DNA of 60,000 bases from Symsagittifera roscoffensis (GCF_963678635.1 NC_087065.1:29161254-29221253), one strand, 5' to 3'. Counted from the stretch's first letter, positions 11,621 to 21,417 are shown. Translations and numbers: made by a program. Notes: generated from the letters alone by a model not told the origin.

Positions 11621-12313
11621 ATGGTTCAACAATTCGAGTTTTTTCAAGTTTCTTTGTTAATTTCAGTAAGAAATATGTTTCTATCAAAAGCGTTTTCAGT
11701 GTCTGAAATGAACATTTATCAGATTTTAAGGTTGAACAACTACAAAAAACAAAAAGAGTGGTGGACAGATGACATTGATGGAGATTGTATTAGTTTTAAC
11801 TTGTATAGAAACACAGAAACTTCAATAATTCTGTTAAAAAGATGGCAAGGAGATTTCAGAAAAGAGGAGTACTGCCAGATTTATCAACAATGTTTTTATT
11901 TAGAAGAACTAACTCAAATTGAGTGGTCGATCAGTGAAAAACAAAAGAATGGAAGAGTCTATGAAACAAATTTTGAAGATAAGGAACATCATTTCGATTA
12001 CTGTTTTGAATTTGATACAAATGCAAAATCTAGATTTGTCAGATTATCTTTTAAACGACTATCCAAATTTCAAAAACTTCCGGTTGTTTATATTGCAATA
12101 TACCAGAAAGAAAACAACAAATAAGTATATTTTGGTAATTTCTCTTTTCAATGGTTAGAAATAGAACAAATCGAAAAAGTTTTGATTGACATTTCAAAAT
12201 TTGAATTGAGCATCGAAAAAACAATACAAACCAGACAAGAAATCTCATTTATCTCACTTTGGTGTCAATTGTATATGTTAGTTAATTATGTTAGAACAAT
12301 TCAATTAAATTGA
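11621..12313 (+). pseudogene. Unknown protein of 230 codons with one in-frame stop
   Basis: The frame starts at ATG 11621 and runs 167 codons to TAA at 12122-12124. It then continues in the same frame without interruption for 62 more codons to TGA at 12311. The second part (FQWLEIEQIEKVLIDISKF onward) looks as protein-like as the first, so I read this as one gene with a single nonsense change. The product is aromatic-rich and charged with no signal peptide or clear membrane segment; the middle has KEWWTDDIDGDCISFNLYRN. I recognise no domain. It sits just inside the element between the truncated TIR and the zinc-finger exon, so it is probably cargo or a decayed element gene. An alternative is a small intron around the stop, but no good splice pair is visible there. 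Confidence 0.5.
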
Positions 12314-12825
12314 TTGATTGGGAAATTTCATAAACATAGTTTGGTTCTGATCTACAAAGTATTTTAAAATCTGTGAATACTTCATTCTGATTGGTTACTA
12401 CCGCAAATACTACCTGTGAAGAAATCCTTGATATCTACAAACGATATCAAAAGGCTTGAAAAACCCATGAAAAGTAGAACTAAGTTTTGATTGGTTGACA
12501 TAAAATTTATTGAAAATTCCATGACCATAGAAAGTCGATTCTGATTCGTTGATATCAGAAAAGATAAAAATTTCATTATAATTAATGCTCGGTTCTGATT
12601 GGTTGATAGTAAACTTTTGAAAACTCCGTGGTTAGATTGGAAAAGTTTTATTTCAGCTAGGCTAAATAGTAAATCCATTCTGATTTTCTTTCACGTGAAA
12701 AACAATTGATTAAGAAACTTGCTTTTTTAATGCATTTCCATTCATTTTTTGAGTTTATTCAACTTTTTTTTCTAAAAATTTGGGACATTCTAAATCTGTC
12801 ATTTTTTCTTTTTCTACTTATTGAG
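12314..12825. other. Spacer with repeated TTGATTGGTTGA-like words
   Basis: Several copies of a ~60 bp unit containing TCTGATTGGTTGATA or GATTCGTTGATATC occur at about 12386-12620, giving a weak tandem repeat. No supported gene is present. The last 30 bases before 12826 are a pyrimidine tract ending in TTGAG, compatible with a splice acceptor. Confidence 0.45.
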
Positions 12826-13053
12826 ATGCCGTCACCGAATAGAAACGAAAGAATTGCATGTCTTGAATGTGGAAAACAATACACTCGCTTACATGCATCA
12901 AGACATCGAAAGCAATGTGGCGTTTTAAAGTGTTCCAATTGTAACTTTTATACATATAGCAGCGAGGAACTTACTAATCATATCAAGAAGAAGCATAGTC
13001 AACATTATGTTAAGTTAAGTGCTCAGCAGTCTCAAAACACACTCCAAGAGAAG
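12826..13053 (+). CDS. C2H2 zinc-finger exon
   Basis: Starting at ATG 12826 the frame gives MPSPNRNERIACLECGKQ and so on. The first finger-like unit is CLEC...HASRHRKQC (C-X2-C-X11-H-X3-C). It is followed by a classical C2H2 finger CSNC...EELTNHIKKKH (C-X2-C-X12-H-X4-H). The exon ends at CAAGAGAAG followed by GTAAAA, a good donor; translation into the intron stops soon after. The in-frame upstream extension to 12706 is hydrophobic and AT-rich, looks non-coding, and is preceded by a pyrimidine-rich tract. Two adjacent fingers suggest nucleic-acid binding. Zinc fingers are known near the start of some Polinton polymerase genes, but no such continuation is visible here. The downstream exon was not found, apart from the duplicated copy described separately. 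Confidence 0.5.
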
Positions 13054-13400
13054 GTAAAATTGATATATTTTTAATAAAACAGTAGAAAATAGGTCGAGAA
13101 AATAACTTGAAGTTTTTTTAAAAAGGATTTATGGTACTAATTCTGCTTCGGATTAATGAACGTTCGTTGAAATGATACATTTTTCGTTGAAATGAACTTA
13201 CTAATCATATCAAGAAGAAGCATAGTCAACATTATGTTAAGTTAAGTGCTCAGCAGTCTCAAAACACACTCCAAGAGAAGGTAAAATTGATATATTTTTA
13301 ATAAAACACTAGAAAATAGGTCGAGAAAATAACTTGAAGGATTTATGGTACTAATTCTGCTTCGGATTAATGAACGTTCGTTGAAATGATACATTTTTCC
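12967..13400. repeat. 226 bp tandem duplication covering exon end and donor
   Basis: The segment 12967-13189, from GAACTTACTAATCAT through the zinc-finger exon end, donor and following intron to GATACATTTTTC, is repeated at 13193-13400 with a ~14 bp deletion. The second copy repeats the last ~29 codons of the exon and a second GTAAAA donor. The near identity indicates a recent event. Confidence 0.85.
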
Positions 13401-14100
13401 CTCCAAAACTCAATTTTCAAATAAAACTTTGTTCGAATTTGATTAAGTTGGAAGATAGTAGAACAAGCAGAAACTAAGAAAAAATAAAATTGAGATAGAA
13501 ACTTAATTTAATTTATTAGGAGTTTAGAGATTTTTTTAAATTAAAATTTAGCTTATATATTACATCTTGAGAAAAAATCCAACATAAAAGTGTAATGTTT
13601 GGAATTTTTTTATCATTTGATATACTAGGTTGACTTATTTGAAAATTCAGATTTTTTCAAAATACTTTGTTGTAAATCAAAACCAACTCCAACATCTTTT
13701 GGAAGATGATACACGAAGCATAAATAAAAAATTTTCTTTCAAGATCTACATTTCATTATTTTGTTTTTAACTATGTAGAGTTTTCTTTTGCTTAATAAAA
13801 ATCCGAAAATTACTCAATTGTTCCAGCTTGCACCTTGATTTCCTTTTGCTAAATCAATTTTTTGAGACGCGCTCTTTTAGAAGTTTTTAGATATTGTAGA
13901 TGTTAGGAACTAGGTTCCCTTGCGTATTTCCGGAGGTTTTCAGAATATAACTAATAGAGCTGCTCCTAATTTGTTCTTAAATTGTAAAAACAAAATTCAT
14001 AATCTCATTTTTACATATTTTTTTGAATGTTTTAACCAGCACCGATTCTTTCTCACTTGGATATTTTTGAAAAAACTTCCCTCATAAATAAAAAAAGCGA
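13401..14100. other. AT-rich non-coding region
   Basis: No open frame or repeat that I can support lies between the duplicated exon and the second tandem-repeat block. Confidence 0.4.
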
Positions 14101-15020
14101 TTTAATAACTATTTTGCGAGAAAAGTGATAGTTATTGATCTCAAAAGTTGTGTTTTTGCTTAAATAGTTCACGGTAGCAACTGAACAAGGTAACCTTGAG
14201 GAAGACATTTACAATTTTTATCGTAATGTTCAGACGGTATCAGTTCTAATTTCATCTCTGCCAGCAAATTGTTTGTTCAATTGATACTATTTTCCTCCTA
14301 AATTCTCCAGTTCTGACTAAATTTTCTTGTGAAGTATGTTCAATAGCGAAAACATGTATTAAGCAGAAAGCAAGAATAACCTTAAAACATAGAGCATTTC
14401 TAGAGAAAATCATGAAAAAATGACTTTTTTTTTCAGAAAAGTGATAGTTATTGATCCCATAAGTTGTATTTTTGCTTAAATAGTTTACTGTAGCACCTAA
14501 AAAGGGAAATTTGAGGAAGACAGGTTCTAATTTCATCTTTACCAGCAAATTGTTCGTTCAATTGTTACTATTTTTCTCCTAAATTCTCCAGTTCTGACTA
14601 AACTTTCTTGCAAAGTGTGTTCAATAGCGAAAACATGCATTAAGCAGAAAGCAGGAATAACCTTAAAACATAGAGCATTTCTACAGAAAATCATGAAAAA
14701 ATGACTATTTTTCCAGAAAAGTGATAGTTATTTATCCCAAAAATTGTATTTTTGCTTAAATAGTTTACTGTAGCACCTAACAAGGGAAACTTGAGGAAGA
14801 CATTTACAATTTTTATCGTAATAATCAGACGGTATCAGTTCTAATTTCATCTCTGCTAGCAATTTGTTCGTTCGATTGATACTATTTTCCCCCTAAATTC
14901 TCCAGTTCTGACTAAATTTTCTTGCAAAGTGTGTTCAATAGCGAAACCATGTATTAAGCAGAAAGTAAAAATAACCTTCAAGAATAAAACATTTCTACGG
15001 AAAATCTTGAAAATTATGTT
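14101..15020. repeat. ~290-310 bp tandem repeats, second block
   Basis: A partial unit at 14101-14233, then units starting near 14234, 14523 and 14835. They are nearly identical to 9057-9830 and in the same orientation. The fuller left end indicates that this copy, not the first, preserves the original left side of the array. Confidence 0.8.
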
Positions 15021-15695
15021 GCAGAAGCAACAGAGATAATCATCAGTTATGAAGAAGATTTTGTTGAATTTGAGCCAATATAGAATAAATTTTTAAGAAA
15101 AATTTATCTCATTTTCAGTCAATTTTAGCAATTAACTGTTCATTTTTTATCATTGATCTGAAATTTTGTACTATTAAGGTGAATAACTTCTCTGAATTTG
15201 TAATTTTTGTACAAATTTGGGTTAATCATTGAGCAAAAATCAGGAAGTTTTATGGAATATTGCTCTTAATGTTCATTTGTATTGAGAGTCCTATTTCAAT
15301 TCTCCCTAAATTGGACAAAAATCAGTTAATTATCCAATTATAAGGTTGAAAATGGAAAATTTTTGACAAATTTGAATAATTTTTATTTTACTTTCTTGAA
15401 ATTTACGGTTACTTTCACTATCTTCCGCAAGTTTCAATTTCGATTCAGCTTTTATGAGCTTTCTTGTTAATGTTGAGAGCGTTATATAACCCGCTTTGTT
15501 ACTCAAATAATGCTAAAATTTATCGTATTTCAATTTTTTGTGTGAAAAATTTGGAAAAATCCATATTTCTATTCAAAGTTTTGTATCAGTGTCTCAACAT
15601 GATGCCAATTGAAATACAATTTGAGCTTAATTTTAAACTCTAAACATATCCATATTTTTGAAGTTAGATCAGAAGCAACAAAACACTAGCCAAAA
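15021..15695. other. Duplicate of 9.83-10.52 kb
   Basis: Near-identical copy of the inner segment described at 9831-10516. No genes. Confidence 0.7.
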
Positions 15696-16481
15696 CCTTG
15701 AGATTTTTGCAGTTCTTTCCAAAAACTTGCAGTTTGTTCCAAAAGTTTGTTCCAGGAAGATAGAATCTAAGATTATCCAATAAATTAGAACGAATTACAA
15801 TAAAACTTAGTGTTTTAAAGTTTTTATGAAAAATTTTCAATTTTTGTGACCAAAAAATCTTACCATTGACTTACCATGTACAATAAAACTGAATACATAA
15901 CCTTAATTACACATCCTACACGTAATTAAGCAGTATTAATTAACAATTAGATAATGCGAGCCAAATTTTTGCGAAAAAACGAGACATTTCCACACAAAAA
16001 CCAAAAGTTTTTCAAAAAACATGATTTTTTTCTCAAAGTTTCGTTAGGTTTCAGTATAGCTTTAGATAGTTTTCACGTCGAATCAAACCTTTAAAATAAT
16101 AATCAAAACATCTAAACCGTAGAAGCCAGCTAAGAAACGCAAGTATCGGCAAAATCGAGCTCAAAAAATTCTGGCGCCAAAAATTTTTCGGAAACTTACC
16201 ATCTTACCATCTGAAACTTTACCATCATACCATCTGAAACTTACCATCGTAATACATTAGGAATCCTATTCCCTAATGAGTTCTTAATTACCTACAATGA
16301 ATTTCTTATACATAGGGAAATCTATGCATGGGAAATTCGGGCGCCGAAAAAAACTTACCATCTGAAACCTCGTATCTTAATACATTGGGAAACCTATTCC
16401 CTATCTTAATACATTGGGAAATCTATAGCCTATCTTAATACATAGGGTGAAGACCGGATACTCTATAGCCTATGTTAATAC
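15696..16481 (-). repeat. Right terminal inverted repeat
   Basis: Complement of the left TIR including its extreme tip (CTCTATAGCCTATGTTAATAC ends at 16481). About 190 bases of the inner TTTGCAGTTCTTTCC repeats are deleted, close to 15737. The intact tip shows this is the true outer end of the element. Confidence 0.75.
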
Positions 16482-17360
16482 ATGGGGGTCTTCACAAACC
16501 CCCCTCCCCCCCCCCCCCCCCCCGGCTGAACTGCCCCACCAACATATACTACTAACACATGCATTGCTTGTGTAAACAAACGAATGCAAAAATCACAAAT
16601 AATCGCCACAAAAAAAGAACTTGTAGAAAAACTGAAAAGACTCTGAAAGCCTATGAAAATGACGCAATTACATCAAGAATTATCGGTTATGAAATTTATA
16701 CGCAACGGTAAAAGAACTAGATCACAACAAAAAGAAACATTTAAAAAAACGCCAAAAATGGAAAATAAATCATGATAAATTCTTAAAAAATTTGAGCCAG
16801 AAAGAACCACACGCCTGGATCTCGTCCATAGCTTGCTGCCACTTTTCTCTTTAGACAAAAAATTCGATTCAAATCTGCAAATAAAATCTGGACGTTAAAC
16901 CATCAACTTGAATCGATTTCAAATAAAAAATTTTTAATCTGAAATACACCTTTCTAATTAAACCTAAAACTAGTTTCACGCAATTTTGAGAAAAAAAAAC
17001 AGAAAACATTCATTCGAAAAAAAACTTTTAAATTTTCTGAAAAAAAATTCTGGCAGAAAAATTTCAAAAATTTGTATTTCTTAGTGAGAAACTTGGCGCC
17101 GATGAAATCAGAAAACCATGAACTATATTTACTCTCATGAAAAATAAGAAAGAAGTGTCAAAAAATCTACTAACAAATTGGTTCGAAATCAATAAAGCCG
17201 ACAAAAAATCAAATTACATCTAAAAATCTTTTTCCGCTGTAAAACAATTAGCACTTAGTTGTTGAAGTCAGCTTTTGAATTACAGCTGTTAGACGTGCAT
17301 CTTGAATAGAAAAGGAAAAACATTTGTAGATGAACAAAATTCGATCAATCTGTGGACGAA

Positions 17361-17423
17361 GTTGTTTACGGGAAAAAAGTTTTTTTTTCATCAGAATATA
17401 ATACCCTTGCTTATCGCAAGGGT
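17361..17423. repeat. GTTGTTTACGGGAAAA repeat with hairpin, copy 1
   Basis: GTTGTTTACGGGAAAAAAG at 17361 is followed 42 bases after its start by an 8 bp perfect hairpin, ACCCTTGC (17403-17410), loop TTATC, GCAAGGGT (17416-17423). It is paired with a second copy at 17807-17863. Confidence 0.55.
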
Positions 17424-17668
17424 GAAAAAGCCTCAATCCCATGTATTTTCATAATGCCTGTTTTTATCAAACATGATATTTAAGAAAACAAGCCAAGCAA
17501 GACAGCTGAGTGTACAATCATCAACTGAACAAAACTTACTCAGCGAAAAAACAGCCGACAGCATTTGAGAAAAAATCGTGATGTGACACCTAAGCTGACG
17601 AAACTTGGGCAGAAAAACTAAAGTCACAATTCAGTTTTTACCGGAAAACAATTTCAAGTTCACACACT

Positions 17669-17760
17669 GAAACAAGGTCCTATCGAGACTCGAATTCCAG
17701 CCCTCAGTGAGCAAAAGCAACCGCGTTACCTCAAGGGCAAATGGAAGGGAGCCTGAAAGT
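17669..17760 (-). mobile_element. Possible tRNA-derived SINE
   Basis: On the minus strand there is an A-box-like TGAGGTAACGCGG (17733-17721), then a B-box-like GAATTCGAGTCTC (17697-17685). This is the order of a tRNA or tRNA-derived promoter, with GCCCTTGAGGTAACGCGG resembling a tRNA 5' half. The spacing between the boxes (23 nt) is shorter than in normal tRNAs and the acceptor stem does not pair, so it is not a working tRNA gene. No 3' tail or target duplication was confirmed. Confidence 0.3.
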
Positions 17761-17806
17761 AGAGGTTCAATAATGAAGCAAGCTCAATTTCTTTTTTGTA
17801 AAAAAA

Positions 17807-17863
17807 GTTGTTTACGGGAAAAAGACTAGTTTCCGATTACAAGACACTTGCTCTCGCAAGTGT
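17807..17863. repeat. GTTGTTTACGGGAAAA repeat with hairpin, copy 2
   Basis: A second copy of the 17361 unit. Its hairpin is ACACTTGC (17844-17851), loop TCTC, GCAAGTGT (17856-17863). Relative to copy 1 one stem base pair changes from C-G to A-T with pairing kept. Confidence 0.55.
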
Positions 17864-18177
17864 AATAAAACTGAATCACCAAGTATTTTCAATTACCTTT
17901 AAAATGACTACAAATTGATATTATTTGATTCTAACAAATCTTTTTCACTTCAAGACGAAAATGAGACTCAACCATTAATTAACTCGGTAATTCTTTGCAA
18001 AGTATCTAGCCAAACTCAACGACGACTTACATTCCTATCAAAAAATCGACTGATTTTGTCTAGAAATTAATGGTTGGTTTATTAAGTAGTAAGATTGAGT
18101 TTGAGTTTCCACTTCATTGGGATGATGATCTGGCCCTTTTCAAGGTCTCTCTTAAGCAATACCAGTGTAACTTTCAG

Positions 18178-20130
18178 CTACCATCGATCGTCTATGGAGT
18201 GCCGCGACTGCATAACATCTTTCATCGTCTTGCTAAGTAAACATTTTCCATCAGATCGCCTGTTTTCTCGGCCGCCGTTTTCAAATTTTAAATTTTTCAA
18301 TCTGGATGGCCCAAATCTATCGGAATCGAAAGCTGGTGCTCTACCTGCCAATCGGTCTCTTAAATCAGCAGATAATGAGGCCTCTTTGGATCCAAAGCCC
18401 TTGTAACCACTTTCGGTACTCGGTAGGAAGCCGCCTTTACACTTCAGGACATCTCGTAAATCCGTTTGCCCACTTTTAGGCGGAAGGCGACGTTTTAGTG
18501 CTCTTCTATCGTAAATTACATCAGAGCTTCTTGAATCATTTTGTATTTTTTCTATCACATCATTTTCTGATACAGATTTATGTGAAGACATTGGTGAGTC
18601 TGATCCAAGGACGCCTAGTGTTGTTGGCTTTATAGGAACTTTTTGCTCTGGACCGAGTCGTTTGTAAACGCTGTCATATTTGGTCAACCTGATGACCGTC
18701 CGATCTTTATCAGATAATGATGTCGTTTTTCGATCCCCAGATTCGTCTAAAATCGTGAGCGATCCAGCTTGTTTGTTTTCTTCCTTGATTTCAGATTTTG
18801 ACCCGAGTCTGTTAATAAGCTTCTCTTCTCTCTTGTCCGACACGAGCGTTGTTGGTCTTACTTCGTCTGAGTAATCATTCCTGAAAGTTCCAATGTAGTC
18901 TAGACCTGTCTGGAATCTAGACCTATCTAGCGATTGCCTTCCCCGTGCAAGAATGTTGCGTACTTCTCGATTTTGCTCCACTTCCTGACTCAAGCTTATG
19001 GTTTTCTGCGGAAAAAATTCTTCTAGCATATCGTCTCGTCGATCACTGATTACTCGTACAAAGGTTGTGGCAACCGGTGACATTACCAACTTTACTGTCT
19101 GCTCTTTTTTCGGATGATTTCCCAAATCATCTAAGCCAGTAATACTGTCTTCAATATCGGATTCCCCAAATTTTGCTTCAGATAACATTCTGTCGTTTGA
19201 CTTATCCAAGTGATACTGACCGGCAAGGTACGTTAGGCGACACAGGTTCATTAAATCATTTGTTTCCTCGTCACTGCGAGAGGAACTCATCAATCTCAAT
19301 TTAGAAGGCTGTCCAAGCAGATCCCCTGTAGTAATAATTTCAATGTCTCTACTGACAGTTGGCTCAGGTTTTTCGGTGACATCTTTATTCATTTTCAACA
19401 GTCCGCGATTTCTTTTATGTATCACGCGGGACTCTTCAGTGGGTATGTCTTCTAGCACAACTTTACGCTTTTTCGACAAATTCTTTGCACGCTTAAGATC
19501 TCTTTCAGAGCTAGAATCGTATCTTTCGGACTCAGTCTCAGTTTCACTTACTTTTATTTTGCCTTCTCGCTTGCGAGATCTTGGTAATTCATTTCCTTTG
19601 GACGTACTTGATATCTTTTTAGTTTTACTCGTTGACGAAATCTTCTTTCTCTGGGAACGAGATTCCTGGTTTTGCAGATAATTTTTTCGTTTCCCTGGAT
19701 CAGAGCTCCGTGTATTATATGCACTCTCGTACGAACTACTTGATACCTTTCTGGTACGAGGAGTTTCTTTATGCCTGGCATTGTTCCTCGATTCCTCTTT
19801 TGGTCGATCTTTTAAGGCATCTTTGCTTGCAGTTATTTGTTGGCCCATCACTGATGAGCTGGTCTCTTTCTTTTTCGAATGTGAAAGGGGTTGAATTTCG
19901 CTGTAAATCAGTTTGGCATGTCTAAGAATTGCTATTACATCTCCAACGGCGCGTATGCCAAGCTCATGTAGAATTTCTTTATTTATATCCGGTAGCATGC
20001 TCTTCTTCATTCGATTATCGATAAACAGAACAGCATAATTTGCACAAACTGAAGGAGGAAGTCCGGCCTCTTTGAAAAAATTGCCCCAAGTAAAGCTGGA
20101 TCGATTTAACTCAAGTTTATCTGATGCCAT
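18178..20130 (-). CDS. SAM-domain protein, C19orf47 family
   Basis: A 650-residue single-exon frame. Residues ~12-75 form a SAM-like helical domain with the signature of the animal C19orf47 family: W-G-N-F-F-K-E-A-G-L-P, then NYAVLFIDNRMKKSML, DINKEILHELGI, and VGDVIAILRHAKLI. Residues ~85-250 are Ser/Arg/Lys-rich and disordered, with a short duplication (KKISSTSK twice, 162-178). Three short RLG-type motifs follow (INRLG ~439-443, YKRLG ~489-493, RDRLAG ~591-596); YKRLG resembles the VFDRLG motif of the family. The end (DVMQSRHSIDDRW) is basic. Vertebrate relatives are multi-exon and shorter, so the lack of introns suggests a retrogene or a lineage that lost introns. The function of the family is poorly known; SAM domains mediate protein or RNA contacts. 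The gene is intact and is the best host-gene candidate in the window. A giant retrotransposon LTR in the same orientation ends 367 bp upstream of the ATG. Confidence 0.85.
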   Translation of the reverse strand: MASDKLELNRSSFTWGNFFKEAGLPPSVCANYAVLFIDNRMKKSMLPDINKEILHELGIRAVGDVIAILRHAKLIYSEIQPLSHSKKKETSSSVMGQQITASKDALKDRPKEESRNNARHKETPRTRKVSSSSYESAYNTRSSDPGKRKNYLQNQESRSQRKKISSTSKTKKISSTSKGNELPRSRKREGKIKVSETETESERYDSSSERDLKRAKNLSKKRKVVLEDIPTEESRVIHKRNRGLLKMNKDVTEKPEPTVSRDIEIITTGDLLGQPSKLRLMSSSRSDEETNDLMNLCRLTYLAGQYHLDKSNDRMLSEAKFGESDIEDSITGLDDLGNHPKKEQTVKLVMSPVATTFVRVISDRRDDMLEEFFPQKTISLSQEVEQNREVRNILARGRQSLDRSRFQTGLDYIGTFRNDYSDEVRPTTLVSDKREEKLINRLGSKSEIKEENKQAGSLTILDESGDRKTTSLSDKDRTVIRLTKYDSVYKRLGPEQKVPIKPTTLGVLGSDSPMSSHKSVSENDVIEKIQNDSRSSDVIYDRRALKRRLPPKSGQTDLRDVLKCKGGFLPSTESGYKGFGSKEASLSADLRDRLAGRAPAFDSDRFGPSRLKNLKFENGGRENRRSDGKCLLSKTMKDVMQSRHSIDDRW

Positions 20131-20496
20131 TTAGGTTAAGTACAACTGAAAAAAAGATCAACTACTACACAAAAACTTCGACCAAAAAGTTTACAGAATA
20201 AAATCATAGCCAACCGACTCATTTGGAACGCGATGAAACAGAAAAAAAAACACTAACTTGTTAGTGAAAAAGCTTCAACTATCGAATTCCAGAAAAAAGG
20301 GACAGTAAAGCTCTTTGAATTTCAAAACAATTTCTGATCGATACTTTTGTTTAAACTGATCAAAAAAGCAATAAGAAATTTGAAATGTTAATTCAATCGT
20401 TTTCGCACATTTTGTGCATCATCATGGTTAAAAATAGTTTTTTTTTCTTTCATGGTTATAAAATTGCGACTTGGGAATATTTTTGATTCTGACATG
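20131..20496. promoter_or_regulatory. 5' flank of the SAM-domain gene
   Basis: 366 bases between the SAM gene ATG and the LTR. AT-rich, no open frame. It should hold the 5' UTR and possibly part of the promoter. The original upstream DNA is now about 28 kb away, beyond 48432, if the retrotransposon is a single insertion. Confidence 0.4.
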
Positions 20497-21417
20497 TGTA
20501 ACATTCGCCCGGAAGATACATATCGACGGAGAACAAAACTGAGTCCTAAGACGACTGGCTAACGTCTAAACAGAGCTTTGCATGCTTTTCACCGTCTCTA
20601 CCAAGCCAGTACTTTCGGTGGTCTTTCTAACATCGGGTCGACAAAAAACGTTACTGCTTTCGGCTTCGGTCAAAGCACTCAAATTAACTTAATTACATGC
20701 AGAAATAGTGAGCTCATGGCTGGGTCTCAGTATCCCCATACCACGAGGTCACTCCTAAAAACAGGGCTACTACTTATTGAATTATTATTGTTTTTGTTCA
20801 GTAGATAAAAATCATCATCTCCATCGAAGATGGATCAACCCTTTCCCCCAAATCCTAGCTTCTCATCTTAGTAGAATGAATTCAGATGTTAATTAAATTC
20901 AAATCAGGACATGACAGGGAAGCTAAAAGTTCATATAAGATGATAAAAGTTTCAGTCCCGAAACCCCTCCGGATTCGCGAATCCACTGAATCAAGCACGT
21001 TAAGCTTGATTTCTCTGTAATCCGGAAGGCTGGTTTCCACCCCTCACTGTTGTTAGCAACTGCCTTGCAACTATTGTAGCCACACAATAGTTGCAACTTG
21101 GAGCGGTCTCTGCTACTTCTGCTTTTCTCTGATTCTGATTCTCAATTTTCTCGTTGTTGTCGTCGTCGCAACTATCGTTGTTGTGTTGCTCTTCAGTTGT
21201 TCTGCCAAAATGGCCGTTTTTGACGTTTCTGAGAATTGTTACGTCATCAATTCGAAAATTTAAAATTTAGGAATTTCCGAATCCTTCAGCCTTCGCGTTT
21301 TGTCTAATCGTTCGAATAACGTTCTTATTCCTTCTAAATCGCCAATTCGGAAGGTCCGCTGCTAAAAACTCGAAATCGCCGAATCTGCATTTTGGCACAT
21401 TCTGGTCGAATGTCACA
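20497..21417 (-). repeat. 3' LTR of the giant element
   Basis: A 921 bp LTR, nearly identical to 47508-48431. In element orientation it starts TGTCACATTCG and ends CGAATGTTACA, an 11 bp imperfect terminal inverted repeat with the usual TG...CA ends. It contains a CCCCTCCGGATT ... AATCCGGAAGG hairpin pair (about 20963-21030) that is also found in the leader. It lies just upstream of, and in the same orientation as, the SAM-domain gene. Confidence 0.9.

Larger units (their letters stand above)
8088..16481. mobile_element. 8.4 kb TIR element related to the Polinton at 57.5 kb
   Basis: The outermost bases are inverted copies: GTATTAACATAGGCTATAG at 8088 and its complement ending at 16481, each followed inward by a CCGGTCTTCACCC-like stretch. 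The inverted homology extends for about 0.8-1.0 kb. The same TIR sequence (TATTAAGATAGGG, GGTTTTTGTGTRRAAATGTCTAG, ACGTGTAGGTT, CTGAAACCTAC) begins the DNA-polymerase-B element at 57.53 kb, so I infer a non-autonomous or decayed Polinton/Maverick relative. Inside lie a repeat block, a truncated extra TIR, a gene region (11.49-14.1 kb), a second repeat block and the right TIR. No integrase, ATPase, protease, capsid or PolB gene of classic Polintons is recognisable inside. No target duplication was found. Confidence 0.65.
16482..18094. other. Intergenic region with poly-C tract, paired hairpins and SINE-like unit
   Basis: Begins with ATGGGGGTCTTCACAAA and a run of 18 C (16506-16523). The rest is AT-rich with no supported gene. 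Two short features inside are listed separately (hairpins and a tRNA-like unit). Confidence 0.5.

Noticed and set aside
14252-14548. 98-codon minus-strand frame in the tandem repeats
   Set aside because: Falls entirely in the ~300 bp repeat and is not open in the equivalent unit at 9.1-9.4 kb.
17669-17760. A functional tRNA gene
   Set aside because: Acceptor stem does not pair and the distance between boxes is too short.
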